From contig CM068584.1 of assembly GCA_035048485.1 (NCBI GenBank), positions 55,553,739 to 55,617,738 on the forward strand: 64,000 bases of DNA, read 5' to 3'. The notes beneath the pieces are model-generated. The model did not search any database, was not told the DNA's origin, and saw only the letters and a list, made by a program, of their open reading frames with translations. This document shows positions 1 to 11,477 of this stretch, one piece after another (the stretch's first letter is position 1; the number at the start of each line of letters is the position of its first letter). The position numbers were made by a program, and so were the translations under genes. This DNA comes from Pteria penguin. Taxonomy: Eukaryota > Mollusca > Bivalvia > Pterioida > Pteriidae.

Positions 1-1840
1 ATTCTAATGGCATATTTCCATTTATGGTTTGAATATTCTCATTAGGAATTGAAGATATAGTAAAAATTCTCATCTTTGTTCCATGCCCTCATATCGTATT
101 TGTTCCAAGGCACAGTCACAATACAGGTCAGTTTTGTTTGTGGAAAACATTGTTATACATTCGTGTCCAAGTTGACTCACAACAAGTGCAAACAAACAAA
201 TTACCTACTTGGCATTTAATTCGCAAGCATACGCCGATGATTTTTAATTGTTATCTTATGTGCACTCTTTTCTATCTCGAATATGACTTGTGATTCCAAT
301 CGTCTAGAAAAAAAATCTGTCTACTGAAGTCCATTGTCCATGGGAAAAATACAGAATTTGGAACTGAATTCATTTTCACATAATTACAATGAGGGTCCAT
401 TACTTATGCTGACATTCAGTGATTCGTAAACATCTATTTTTTCATATAACACCACATAACAAAGCAAGTGACTCGATCAAGGAAAATCATTATAAAAATC
501 CACGCTGACTTGGTTGTTTTTGGTTTTTGTTGTATTTGTTCTGGCAATCCGGCAAATGATGTAAACACTCCTTACATCTGGTATGCGATGGATACTTGGG
601 AATAAAACACATATAATTGAATGTGGCACACTGTCAATTTCAATGTCATAAGACATCTTCAGTCATTGTTGTATACTCTCTGCTGAGTTGTATAATACGT
701 TACAGACTTCCAATATACTTGTCGTCTTATTACAAAGGCTTGCCTTTGGTCTCCCTTGCCCTAAGAGCTGTATCTGCTGTTCGAGCTCTTTTAATTTCCT
801 ATCAGCTCTAACACGAGAGAGTTGATTACTTTTGTCTTAGCGATGGTAGAAGCCTATTTGTAAATTTTGAATATATATAATGAACTTTCATAAAGAGTAT
901 GTGCTTTGCGTATTTCTTTATTAAACTATTATTTACATAAAGAACCGTGAGAGATTAACAGTTGCATAAGTTCATGCCAATTTAAACTAAGGATATTGAA
1001 TTATCGCATAAAAATGATCGAGTGAATATCATGAAAGAGGAACTAGTGCTTCCTTATAAAACAACAGAGCTCGCAAAAGTAGTTGCACTATCTATTCAGA
1101 TTTAAAAGATAAGAACTAGACAATCTCTCGTATTTCATGTCTAAATGACATCAGTTATATAGAAAGGAATACCTCAGAAGTCAATATTGATTGCAAACGC
1201 CCTTGTCAATATCATTGATGTAACTTAAAAGTTCTTTTGAACTGAAGATCTATAGGTGAGTATCTCTGTTCAATAAATATAAAATAGGGAAATTTACCCG
1301 TCCTTGCATCTCGGCATGCCTAGTTGATTCATTTTTTGTAGCAAGGAAGGACATGGCTCCATTCCGGTCAAATTTTCTCCATTTCCACCAACAGATCTTC
1401 GAATTTGGTGCATTCCGTGTGACGGAGTCCTACTTGGGGTAGAGACAGTATCTAGGGCATTGTCTGGTTCCAATATTTCCATATGTCAACACATAGATTT
1501 CCCTTCTTCCATTTTACAAAATACTGCGTCCGATGCGAATACCCTTGTTTTCTGAAGGCTTTTATGTCTTTCGTAGTAGGACGATCATTGCTCTATTCCT
1601 GTGAGGATTGGTGTTGTATAAAACCATAACATATGCGTTGATGACGGTGCATGGATCTCATGTCTAACATTGGTATTTAAATACATAGGGTCTGATACTG
1701 GAGGTGTATGAGTGGTGATGATCGTACATGTTCAGATACAACGTCTTTATATAAAGATGACATATGGACTTGTAAATAGAGAAGTCCAATCCTTCCTCTT
1801 TTAATTGACACACTTTAATATTTCTCTGAATGATGATTCC
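1..1840. other. AT-rich intergenic sequence, no firm gene
   Basis: No recognisable domain, RNA gene or long open frame was found here. One minus-strand ORF (1294-1482, 62 aa) ends at a splice-donor-like gtaaat and could be an isolated coding exon, but it matches no family I know and has no supporting partner exon. Confidence 0.4.
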
Positions 1841-2110
1841 TTATGTTTGGTTGACGTGAACAACCCATTGTTCAAAATAATGCTGCGTATGGGTCTCTAG
1901 TCGTTTATGTTTGTGATGATGAGTAGCCAGGCAACGAAATACACACAACTTGTCTTTATATTGGTTTTCTTCTTTTAGTCGTTGGACTGAGTCAATAAAG
2001 GAAAGTTCCGGAAAAGGTTTTATTTTTCTATATGGCCACACCAATTTGATGTGCAGTTCTTCGGGATTTTTCATGAAAAAATAGGACCGAGCGAACGAAA
2101 TTTTATTTCT
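1841..2110 (-). pseudogene. OTU-like segment of a C2H2/OTU/PolB gene, fragment
   Basis: A 77-codon open stretch contains YKDKLCVFRCLATHH. This parallels YKDNLCLFRCLTYY in the copy at 25-28 kb and DNTCLIRAVLVGYA in the copy at 58-62 kb. The pattern resembles the catalytic-Cys block of OTU-superfamily cysteine proteases (D..C..R). Upstream lies EELHIKLVWP, which recurs at 3.5 kb on the opposite strand. No zinc finger or polymerase part is present, so this is a short relic. The assignment rests on similarity among the three window copies and remembered family patterns. Confidence 0.55.
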
Positions 2111-3497
2111 AAATAAAAAAAAATTGAATTGTGAAAATCATGGACCGATACCCATTGACAGGACCGAACGATCGAGAATAAGTTTTATCGGGGATTTTAT
2201 TCTTGTATTTCAAAGGAACAACAACTGCATGAATTATTAAAAACATCTCAAGAAATAACACAATGTTAAAAAGTATTTAGCTCAAGCGAGCTAAAATAAA
2301 CCTATTCTTATAATGTTGAATAAATATCAAACATAGACTGAAGAGCATATCAACTAATTACTCAAGTTGCTGAGTTTGACGATATTTAAAGCAAATAAAG
2401 TAAATTGTACAATCATTAACTGTTCTTCCTATAAAATATATGACGTAAAACAATGTTTTAAAAGAGCGATTTCTTGAATTTGTTTTCAGTGGTTTGTGGT
2501 ATATCATTCTCATGTCAACAACTATTACAAAAAGAAGGATATTTAAATTCAGAATATGAAAGATGATAAAATAACTGTGAAGTGAAATGGTAGAAAACAG
2601 AATGTGCTGGCAAAACACAAATGCCTGTTCAATGTTAAAGTTGACAACAGACTGACCAAAAACAATATGCCTTCAAACTCTGATCTTGGCTTATACATGT
2701 TCATATATGATCCTGAATGTTACCTTAAGTTTCACTTTCATTGATTCATTATGTCATTGACATTCAAGTTTTGCTCATATATAATATAAAATAATGAAAT
2801 ATTAGATATGTAAACAAAAATCCTAGCCAGGTAAGCCTAACAGACAGATGATCATACCTACAGACAGACAACATGTATTGTTAAAACACATAAACATAAG
2901 ATGGAACCAAAGCAATATTTTTAGTATGTAGGATGCAAATTGTAAATATCAAAAGTGAAAAAAAGATAGCTATTAATGTGCATGACAAAATATTCAGGCA
3001 AATATTTACATGATAATAATAAACAAGCTTTATCAACATACATTTGTAATTATGTGCTCCTGCTAACCTTTTTTTTTACATTTCCGAAGGTTGCCATTCC
3101 ACATGATGGGCATATGTATTATATGAGTACACAAACCATGAGAAACACTTGCTGCTGAGGGAACAGGAGTTTCTGCTAAAAGATGAAAAAATCATTTTAT
3201 ACGACAATATTATTTTTAATATATTTACCTTCGAGGGGGGGGGGGGGGGTAAATCGTCTTGTTATGCGACGAACATACTGTCACCACAAACGTAGTGTAC
3301 ATGTATACCCGTTGATGTATCGATGTTACTTGTGCGCTTGAATATATTTCGTTCTGCAAAACGTTTTAATGATTTAGATTTCAGTATAATCTTCAAATCG
3401 GTTCCGGGAAATCAGAAATTACGAAAAGATTTTTTTTTCCGAATCTGAAAACAAGACCGCTCGCACAATAAAACAATTAAAATTTGAAAATCGATTT
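2111..3497. other. Intergenic AT-rich sequence between two inverted relics
   Basis: No gene was recognised. A G-run at 3234-3249 is the only striking low-complexity tract. Confidence 0.4.
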
Positions 3498-3560
3498 TTA
3501 GGACCGGGATTTCCGATGAACTGCAAATCAAGTTGGTGTGGCCAAAAATGACTCGGATGA
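3498..3560 (+). pseudogene. Short inverted relic of the OTU-like gene
   Basis: The plus strand reads DELQIKLVWP, nearly the same peptide as EELHIKLVWP on the minus strand at about 2033-2065. At DNA level the stretch from gatgaactgc to gtgtggcc is an inverted match. Nothing longer is open, so this is a small fragment of the same family in opposite orientation. Confidence 0.45.
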
Positions 3561-4179
3561 GCCATGAGTATCACAATAAGACACCATGTAAATTCTGTTC
3601 ATTAAGCCCTTTATTCTCCCAGCTTTATCTTATCTACCTGCCAGGAGTACATTGATATAGAGCTAAACATCTATCTAAATATGCCCCTTAATAAGGTCTT
3701 TTGTTTCCATGTTTTTAAAAATGATTTATATCAGCCTCTCGTTGTGTTCTTTGAGTTTATTAAGTACTGTTCATGCTGCCACCACATTCCTGAAAATACA
3801 TAAAATAGGGCCCAAAGATTACACACGCGTATTGCATTTTGTACATAGAATGACATTAAATAAATCTTAAAAAACTTTAAACGTAAACTTTGAGATTAGA
3901 AGAGAAAACAGAAGAGATCTGACAAAGCTGTATGGCACAAATCACCATGGACCTGCACACAAAAAATGACAAGTAGAATAATGTTTGTACAGTCCTAAGG
4001 GAAAAGTCCCACAACGAAATCTGTTACCTAGGTATAGTGAAAACACCAAAACTACCACAATCCGCATCGTTACAATAATGACAATGTGGTGTAAAACTAT
4101 ATATACATATACGGTCTTGTATGTTTTATTGTGCCAAAGTATGTGATCCGGTAAATGACTGCCTTTTATGCAACTTTCC
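3561..4179. other. Intergenic sequence
   Basis: No gene, RNA or structured repeat was recognised. Confidence 0.4.
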
Positions 4180-6041
4180 CCTATGATGACCCATCCGAGG
4201 GCGAGCTTCTATGCATATGGTGTGTTTCCAGGACCAACACGCTGATTCTATATTTGATGAACTTCAATGATGTCGCCTACCTATTAGCATCATAATTGTA
4301 GCATTATCATCCAATGGCGGTATGTACGGAACGATATTGTGTAAATGATCATAGTTAGCTGCTACCTCAGGTGTCGTTATTTCGTGGCGATTGTCAGGCA
4401 AATTACAACATTCAATAACGGCGGGTAAATGAATTTGTACGCAATTCGACGATTAAGCCACTAGCTCGTCTGCCGAAGGCTTGTTCTTTTCCTGAACAAG
4501 AGGTAAGTGTATATTCGACATTTTTTCGTTCAATCCCTAGAAAATCAAATAGCTGAGAATATGCCAGTGTACGGTTACTTTGATCATCTATCATAATATA
4601 AGCACGAATGAGATGATCAGGTTTGTCCTTTGTGTAAATGTTAGCCAATACGATCTTGGCACAAGACTTTCTCGGAAATTTGCCACAAATACGAGTGCAT
4701 AAGGAAACTTTACGATCATTCTCCCCGCTGTAATCTGATTTCGCTTTGGGTTGTACATCAACGGGAGTACTGTTTTGTTTAAACGATGGAAGGTCGGCAT
4801 GCAAAGCTGTTGGGTGTCGATTACTGTTGCATTCCTTGCAGCACATTACCTTTGTACAATCCTTTTTTATATGTCCAGTTGATTCGCAATAATTGAAAAA
4901 GGTTTTGTTTTCTTTCAAGTATTCTTGAATTGGTTTGGATCTGAAGAGTCTACACTTTGCTAATGAATGTTCTGTTTGATGTAATGGACATAATCGTGGT
5001 GTAGAGTTACTAGTAGTATCTGACTTAGACATAGTATTAGTATTAGTAGCGTTCTCCCTGTGATCGGATTTGGCGCTTTTTTGAGTTAGTATCTTGTAAA
5101 TTCCCCTGATACAGTTTGTATAGAAAAAATTAATCCGCATTGACATTTGTTTTACGATCATTATTGTTAACATCTTTATTCATGGGTACGTTGTTATCAA
5201 CTGGTTGAGTCCCTTGACCAGAATATTGTAACCATGAGGAATTATCGCACAAAACGAGTCTACAGGTTCGAGATTAAAATGATGTATCATTTGCTCTTCA
5301 GATAAATTTGAATGTTTATCTTCTTGATCAGGTAATTGTTGACTCAAAGCATGAGCCTCTGCCACAGTAGCCGCTGCTTCACATTTTTGTGCACTCAACT
5401 GCTGTTCGACATCTAACTCGATTTTCTCACGCTTCAGTCTAGCATGCTCAAAAGCCCATTTTTCATCAAGTAATGCCTGCCTACTTTTCATTTCAGCTTC
5501 CTTTTTGCTAATTCCAGACGCACTTTTGCAGCTTCCGCCTTTGCATTTTTACGGATAACAACCGAGCTTATGTCGATTTGTTGTGATACACTAGGAGATG
5601 TTTTATATTTAGAACTTGATTTTGAGCGAACGGATTCTTTTTCACGCATCAAGTCTGTAATTCTTATTTTTACTTGACGTAGAGCGGTATCAATAAGCAA
5701 TCTATGACCGGTAGTTGTTGTCTGTATTACTGCGGCTTGGTGACCTTCCGCGGTTTTAGCTCCTTTACAAAAATCTACGAATTCATCACAATTATCCAGA
5801 TGCTTCTTTTATCCTCTAAGGTAAGTTTGATTGATTCTAATGTATGCACATCCTCAACCGACGGAATAGAATCTATAATATTCTCTATATTACTCCACTC
5901 CTTCTCTAGACGATTGAGTTTATTTAAATAATTCTCCTCAAAATACTCTTTACCCTTTCCTGTAATAGTTCTAAATGATTGATCCTTTTGATCCTCAGGA
6001 GTAACCAGAGATTCCATACTTGTATTCACTCCTGCCGCCAT
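4180..6041 (-). pseudogene. BEL/Pao retrotransposon gag-protease remnant
   Basis: Four consecutive minus-strand frames read as a decayed BEL/Pao Gag-Pol. The Gag start (6041-5775) has a coiled N-terminus. Charged, coiled-coil-like pieces follow (5700-5180). Next is a Cys/His cluster starting CPLHQTEHSLAKC (about 5000), with a second cluster CKECNSNRHPTALH. Then comes the retropepsin-like DUF1758 region with MIDDQSNRT (about 4590). A further frame (about 4410-4190) continues with a Pao-type linker (LPDNRHEITTPEVA, then a GR motif). Reverse transcriptase, RNase H and integrase are missing and no LTR was found. At least three frame breaks show it is dead. Confidence 0.75.
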
Positions 6042-6247
6042 GATGTAGATTGTCGATAGCCAGACTGGGATCTTTTACTATTCTGCCTCGGCCCATTGCC
6101 TAGCAGATAACCAGTATTCACAATGAAGATATTTGCCTTGATTGCGATTTATTCGATTAAGAATGAATAGATGCATCGACGACCGGAGTCTCATGATGGC
6201 AAATAATCATAGTGAGAGTCAGGATAAGTTGATACATATCCAATGTT
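6042..6247. other. Possible 5' leader of the BEL/Pao remnant
   Basis: This 206-bp stretch lies just upstream of the BEL Gag start and ends at the LINE target-site duplication. No primer-binding site could be assigned with confidence. Confidence 0.3.
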
Positions 6248-6260
6248 GTGTTAAAAGACG
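6248..6260. repeat. Target-site duplication, LINE 3' side
   Basis: GTGTTAAAAGACG is identical to 12148-12160 at the other end of the LINE. The 13-bp direct repeat marks the insertion and fixes the element limits. Confidence 0.85.
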
Positions 6261-6276
6261 ATAGATAGATAGATAC

Positions 6277-6324
6277 ATTATTGTTTTACGTCGCACCGGG
6301 AATATTTCACCCATATGGCGACGG
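6277..6324 (-). repeat. LINE 3' tail shared with SINEs
   Basis: This 48-bp stretch (plus strand attattgttttacgtc... to ...gcgacgg) matches the SINE tail at about 38361-38408 at 41 of 48 positions by hand alignment. It also matches the SINE tail at 57901-57948. It is the likely recognition site of the LINE reverse transcriptase. Confidence 0.75.
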
Positions 6325-6474
6325 TTACAAGTTAACATAAATCAAACCAAATTAAAAAGAGCAATTAAAAATATTTAGGAAAGACCAGCTCTCATTGTAT
6401 ATCGTATCTACATATAAATGATATTACTAAAATATACATATACACACAATTATAATACGTTACATTTCAATATA

Positions 6475-9400
6475 TCATATTTTATTAAATAGGTTCACTT
6501 CTTTCAAAAAATCTAGAATTCTCGAAATACTGATACTCTCAAATAATTCATTCATACTTTGTACAGTATAATACTGATTTCGAATGTGTGCAGTGTCTGC
6601 ACAATCCAACAATATATGTTTAATACTTAATAGACATCCACATGGGATACACTCTGGAGGAGGCTCTTCCTTTAAAAGGTAAGAATGCGTTATCCAAGAG
6701 TGCCCAATGCGGAGTCTACAAGTAACAATTTCATCTCTACGACAAGAATGATGATAATTTATTCTATATTTAAAAATCGGCTTCAGACCATGAAGTTTAT
6801 TATTATCTTCATGGTCCCAGTTTTCTTGTGACAAAGCATCAATATAATTCAATATAGATGATTTAACATCTGTATAAGGTATTTTACTTACGATATCTAG
6901 TCTATTTAATCCTTCTTTTGCTGCTTTGTCTGCTTTAACATTACCTACGAATCCCGTATGTCCAGGAAGCCAACAAAATACAATGTCAAAATTATTTGAC
7001 AACAAAGAATTTACCTTTTCTAAAATCCTCAAGATGTAGGGGTTACCAGTATTGAAATTTTTGATAGCTTGAAGACATGATAAAGAGTCAGAAAAAACGA
7101 TACTCTTAAAGTGTTTATTTTTTTCAATATGAACAATTGCTAAAAGTATAGCCTTGGCTTCAGCTGTAAATATAGAACAATTATTTGGTAAACGTATGGA
7201 TAAAGAAATATCGGTATCAGTTACTGCAGAAGCTGCCACTCTGCCATCATTCTTGGAACCATCAGTATAGTATGATTTATATTCCGAATACAAAGATCTT
7301 ATTTCTGAAAACATTTGTTGATATTTCAAAGAATTAGTATCAATTTTCTTATGATCTGATAATTTCAATATAACGTTCGATTTTTTCATCAACCAAGGCG
7401 GTGAAGAAGGTAGTTCATAATTTGCTATATCAGATAATCTAATTCCAGCCTCTTCTATATGTGGTCGAACCCGTAATCCAATATTTTTAATACTATTGGG
7501 TTTATTATTGTATAAAATTTCATGTTTTGGTTTAAAAACGCAGTCAAAAGCGGGATTCGAAGAATTTGAATAGAGTTTAATTACATATTGCAAAGTAAGT
7601 TTCAGTCTTCTTTCATTTAAAGATGGTTCCCCAGCTTCAGCATACAGACTCTTTACAGGTGAGGTTCTGAAAGCACCAAGACTTAAGCGCAAGCCCTGGT
7701 GATGTATGGTGTCCAGAAGCTGTAAATAGGACTTTCTGGCCGACCCATAAACAATACAACCATAGTCCAACTTCGATCGTACCAGCGACCTATAAAGCTG
7801 GAGCAGGGTTGTACTTTCAGCACCCCACTCTGTATTGGATAAAACTTTTAGAATATCTAACGCCTTGAGACATCTTAATTTAAGTGCTTTTATATGTGGT
7901 AGAAAAGATAATTTATTATCGAATATTAAGCCTAAAAACTTAGTTTCCTTTTCTACTTTTATAAGATTATTATCTAAATAAAGTTCAGGATCTTGATGAG
8001 CCCGACGAAGCTGACAAAAATGTACACAGGCAGTTTTGCTGTTGGAAAATTTGAAACCGTTTTCGATAGACCATTTCAGTATATGATTTAAACATAGCTG
8101 AAGCTTCCTCTCTATAGTACTCATATTTTTACCACGACAACAAATAAGAAAATCATCAACATATAAAGATCCATCAATATCCTTATTAAGAACTTTAGCC
8201 AAACTATTGATTTTTATACTAAAAAGAGTAACAGATAGAATACTACCTTGTGGAACACCCATCTCCTGTTCAAAAGAGTCAGAAGTATGAGATCCTAGTC
8301 GAACATTAAAAGATCGATCTTTTAGAAAATTAGATATAAAAATCGGCAGATTGCCTTTAAGCCCCATACTATACAGATCCTTTAAAATACCGTATTTCCA
8401 GGTTGTATCATAGGCTTTCTCTAAATCAAAAAATATAGATACAACATGTTCCTTGTTAATAAACGCATCACGAATGTATGTTTCTAAACGAACAAGATGA
8501 TCAACAGTACTCCTGTGTTTTCTAAAGCCACACTGAATATCAGTAAGTAACTTATTGTGTTCAAGAAACCACACAAGCCTATCATTAATCATCCGCTCTA
8601 AAGTTTTGCATACGCAGCTAGTTAACGATATCGGTCTATAATTTGTTGGATTGGTATGGTCTTTTCCGGGCTTTGGAATTGGAATGATTATAGAATCTCT
8701 CCAAGACTGTGGAAATTCACCTTTAAACCAAATCTGATTAAAAATATTGAGTAAAATGTTTAGGGATTCGATTGGAAGATGTTTCAGAATTTGATAATGT
8801 ATATCGTCTGGACCAGTGGCTGTATCATGTGTTCTGGCCAAAGACAATTTTAGTTCTTCAATTGAAAACGGACTATTATAATCCTCGTCATTGTTAGATT
8901 GAAAGTTTAGTTTCAATTTTTCTTTTCTTGTTTTAATTTTTTGAAATTCAGGAACACAATTTGTTGAAGAAGAATTTTTTGAAAAAGTTTGACCTAGACA
9001 GTTAGCAATATCATCTTTTGAAGTTAAAATATTATCATTTTGTTGTAAGTGTTTTACATTAGATGACATCTTTTTACCTTGTATTTTCTGGAGCATCTTC
9101 CATACTTTATTAGTTGGCGTATGCGTATTAATTTTGGAAACATAATTTCTCCAAGATAAGCGTTTACTGTGATTAATAGTTCTTCTGGCTATAGCCCTGT
9201 ATTTACGAACTTTGTTTAGATTAGAATTAAGAGGATGCCTTTTAAAAAGTTTTTCGGCCTTCTTGCGCTCTTTAATGGCAGTTTTACAATCGTCATTAAA
9301 CCATGGGTTGTATTTATGATATGGTAACGTAGAGGTTTTTGGTATATTTTTCTCACAAATATGAATTAATTTATTTGTAAAAGTAAGTACAGGATCAGCT

Positions 9401-10164
9401 TCATTATCATAATTTACTGTATTAAGCATATCATAACAATCGGTTTGAAACTGAATCCAATCAGCTTTACATAATTTCCAGCGCGGAGGTCTATCATCAC
9501 TAGACGCAAAATTACTTTTCAAAACAACTGGAAAGTGATCACTTCCACACAAATCATCATGGACTGACCATACAAAGTCAGTAAACAACGAAGGATCTGT
9601 TATTGTAAGATCAATCGAAGTATATGTACCATGCCCTGGATGTAAGTAGGTACTTGATCCATCATTGAAGACACATAAATTACGTTTTGCAATAAAATCC
9701 TCAATGATCTTACCCTTATTATCTATACTACTACTACCCCACAGAGGGTTATGAGCGTTAAAGTCTCCCAATAGAATATATGGCCTGGGTAATTGATCAA
9801 CAAGATTATCTAACTCACTTAGATTCAAGTTAGAATTTGGTGGAATGTACACCGAACAGAACGTTATAGTTTTATGTAATGTTACACGCACAGCGATAGC
9901 TTGCAAATTTGTATTCAAAGAAATATTACTATGTAAAACTGAATTTCTAATAAATATGGAAGAACCACCTTTAGCTCTTTCATTTGTACTAAATAAATTA
10001 TATTGAGAGAATTTTTTTAGTTTAAGAACATCTGTATCCTTAAGATGGGTCTCCTGAATACAGAAAACCGCTGGAGAAAAAATATGATCTAAAAGATAAA
10101 ATTCATTCAAATTCACCTTTAAACCTCTACAATTCCATTGTAATATGGAATCAGAACGATTCAT
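6475..10164 (-). CDS. LINE ORF2: endonuclease, reverse transcriptase, RNase H
   Basis: An intact 1229-aa polyprotein. Residues about 1-220 form an APE-like endonuclease (QWNCRG start, QETHL, GDFNAHNPLWGS, GSDHFPV). Residues about 450-760 are the reverse transcriptase, with fingers motif GFRKHRSTVDHL, FFDLEKAYDT, GVPQGSILS and active site YVDD. Residues about 960-1090 are RNase H (YTDGSKNDG, FTAEAKAI, SDSLSCL, WLPGHTGFVGNVKAD). The C-terminus has a Cys/His zinc motif (CIPCGCLLSIKHILLDC). The product nicks target DNA and primes cDNA synthesis on it. Its ATG overlaps the ORF1 stop as ATGA, suggesting translation by termination-reinitiation. No stop or frameshift interrupts it. Confidence 0.93.
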   Translation of the reverse strand: MNRSDSILQWNCRGLKVNLNEFYLLDHIFSPAVFCIQETHLKDTDVLKLKKFSQYNLFSTNERAKGGSSIFIRNSVLHSNISLNTNLQAIAVRVTLHKTITFCSVYIPPNSNLNLSELDNLVDQLPRPYILLGDFNAHNPLWGSSSIDNKGKIIEDFIAKRNLCVFNDGSSTYLHPGHGTYTSIDLTITDPSLFTDFVWSVHDDLCGSDHFPVVLKSNFASSDDRPPRWKLCKADWIQFQTDCYDMLNTVNYDNEADPVLTFTNKLIHICEKNIPKTSTLPYHKYNPWFNDDCKTAIKERKKAEKLFKRHPLNSNLNKVRKYRAIARRTINHSKRLSWRNYVSKINTHTPTNKVWKMLQKIQGKKMSSNVKHLQQNDNILTSKDDIANCLGQTFSKNSSSTNCVPEFQKIKTRKEKLKLNFQSNNDEDYNSPFSIEELKLSLARTHDTATGPDDIHYQILKHLPIESLNILLNIFNQIWFKGEFPQSWRDSIIIPIPKPGKDHTNPTNYRPISLTSCVCKTLERMINDRLVWFLEHNKLLTDIQCGFRKHRSTVDHLVRLETYIRDAFINKEHVVSIFFDLEKAYDTTWKYGILKDLYSMGLKGNLPIFISNFLKDRSFNVRLGSHTSDSFEQEMGVPQGSILSVTLFSIKINSLAKVLNKDIDGSLYVDDFLICCRGKNMSTIERKLQLCLNHILKWSIENGFKFSNSKTACVHFCQLRRAHQDPELYLDNNLIKVEKETKFLGLIFDNKLSFLPHIKALKLRCLKALDILKVLSNTEWGAESTTLLQLYRSLVRSKLDYGCIVYGSARKSYLQLLDTIHHQGLRLSLGAFRTSPVKSLYAEAGEPSLNERRLKLTLQYVIKLYSNSSNPAFDCVFKPKHEILYNNKPNSIKNIGLRVRPHIEEAGIRLSDIANYELPSSPPWLMKKSNVILKLSDHKKIDTNSLKYQQMFSEIRSLYSEYKSYYTDGSKNDGRVAASAVTDTDISLSIRLPNNCSIFTAEAKAILLAIVHIEKNKHFKSIVFSDSLSCLQAIKNFNTGNPYILRILEKVNSLLSNNFDIVFCWLPGHTGFVGNVKADKAAKEGLNRLDIVSKIPYTDVKSSILNYIDALSQENWDHEDNNKLHGLKPIFKYRINYHHSCRRDEIVTCRLRIGHSWITHSYLLKEEPPPECIPCGCLLSIKHILLDCADTAHIRNQYYTVQSMNELFESISISRILDFLKEVNLFNKI

Positions 10165-11477
10165 GTATCTGCAAGTCTTGCAAGAGAGGGTTTACGACCC
10201 TTTTTTGGGGAGGATTTACTACGACCCCTATCACTGACTTTGAGAGTATCTTTAATAATTGTCTCGTCATTTGATGAATTGGGATTATTTGTATCAGACG
10301 GAGAGCTCTCCTCCATCTCTACCTCTAATACATCAAATTTATTACGAACAGACACTTCAGAATTTGTTGGAACATTCGCAGATGACTGTCTAGATGATTT
10401 AGCTCTAGTATCAGACTTGTTTGATTTTGAACTCGCAGATGACGATTTACTGTGAACGATTTTTTCAGAAGATTTAGATGTAGTCTGTGATGAAGTTGAT
10501 GATGATAGTTTAGGATTTGAAAGACTAGACAGCGAAGTGAGGTTAGTCTTCAAACCTGCTATGTCAGTTTGAACCGCAATAGATACCATTTTCTTTGAAG
10601 CTTTCGAAGCATAACTATTAGTACTCACTGCAGGTACTTGATGGCTTTCATATATTTTCCTAGCTTCAGGATAAGAAATACCTTTCTCAATTTTGATCTT
10701 GATGATGTCCATTTCTCTTTTATAGACAGGGCATTCTTTTGAAGAAGCAGAATGGCATCCATTGCAGTTCGCACACTTGGCAGCTGCACAACATGGCTGA
10801 GAACTAGCAAAATGTTCATCGAATTCATCAGAACAGATGTCAACATGACCACATCGATCACACGTTTTCTTATTTCTACATGTACTCAAACTATGGCCAA
10901 ATTTCTGGCAACGAAAACAGCGCAATGGTGAAGGATAATACAAGTCAACCTTAGCATTGACATATCCTAGTTTTATTTTCGATGGTACAGTTGGCGTACT
11001 AAATGTAAGTAAAAAAGTACGCGTTTTAATTTCTTTCCCATCTTTTTTGATAACAAAACGACGAACAGCAATTACTTTTTGACTTCTTAATCCGTCTAAA
11101 ATAACATCATCAGCTAGTAAAGCTAAATTGCGATCTTTGTCACGCAGTATTCCCTTGCTGGTATTAAGGGCTACATGCGGAGTAACCTTTACTGGTATGT
11201 CACCGATGTGGTCACATTGCAACAAGTTTATGGACTGTTGTTTCTTGAAACACTCAACCAATAACTGACCATTGCGTTGTTTCGTGACATTTTTAACTGT
11301 TCCTGCAATCGACTGAATGGTTTTGTCGACCAAGAAAGGGTTAGCTTTTGACAACGCAGTATCTTCTGAAGATATAACCAAATATCTAGACCAATCGTCA
11401 TCTTTTTCCGTGATGTCAGTATTGTCAGCTAATCGCTTACGTTTGATTATTGTTTGGTGGTTTGTTTGTGGATCCAT
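10161..11477 (-). CDS. LINE ORF1: Gag-like RNA-binding protein
   Basis: A 438-aa protein if started at MDPQTNHQTIIKRKRLADN. The open frame extends further upstream, but that part has no Gag-like character and lies in the 5'UTR. A zinc knuckle CFRCQKFGHSLSTC (CX2CX4HX4C) is followed by CDRCGHVDIC and CANCNGCHSASSKECPVY, as in I-group and Jockey-group ORF1 proteins. The C-terminal third is Ser/Lys-rich and probably disordered. It should coat the LINE RNA and carry it to the nucleus. The stop codon overlaps the ORF2 ATG. Confidence 0.88.
   Translation of the reverse strand: MDPQTNHQTIIKRKRLADNTDITEKDDDWSRYLVISSEDTALSKANPFLVDKTIQSIAGTVKNVTKQRNGQLLVECFKKQQSINLLQCDHIGDIPVKVTPHVALNTSKGILRDKDRNLALLADDVILDGLRSQKVIAVRRFVIKKDGKEIKTRTFLLTFSTPTVPSKIKLGYVNAKVDLYYPSPLRCFRCQKFGHSLSTCRNKKTCDRCGHVDICSDEFDEHFASSQPCCAAAKCANCNGCHSASSKECPVYKREMDIIKIKIEKGISYPEARKIYESHQVPAVSTNSYASKASKKMVSIAVQTDIAGLKTNLTSLSSLSNPKLSSSTSSQTTSKSSEKIVHSKSSSASSKSNKSDTRAKSSRQSSANVPTNSEVSVRNKFDVLEVEMEESSPSDTNNPNSSNDETIIKDTLKVSDRGRSKSSPKKGRKPSLARLADT

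Noticed and set aside
617..811. 64-aa ORF near the window start, and similar short frames at 2358-2618 and 2976-3158
   Set aside because: They have no domain, no splice or promoter support and composition like surrounding AT-rich DNA.
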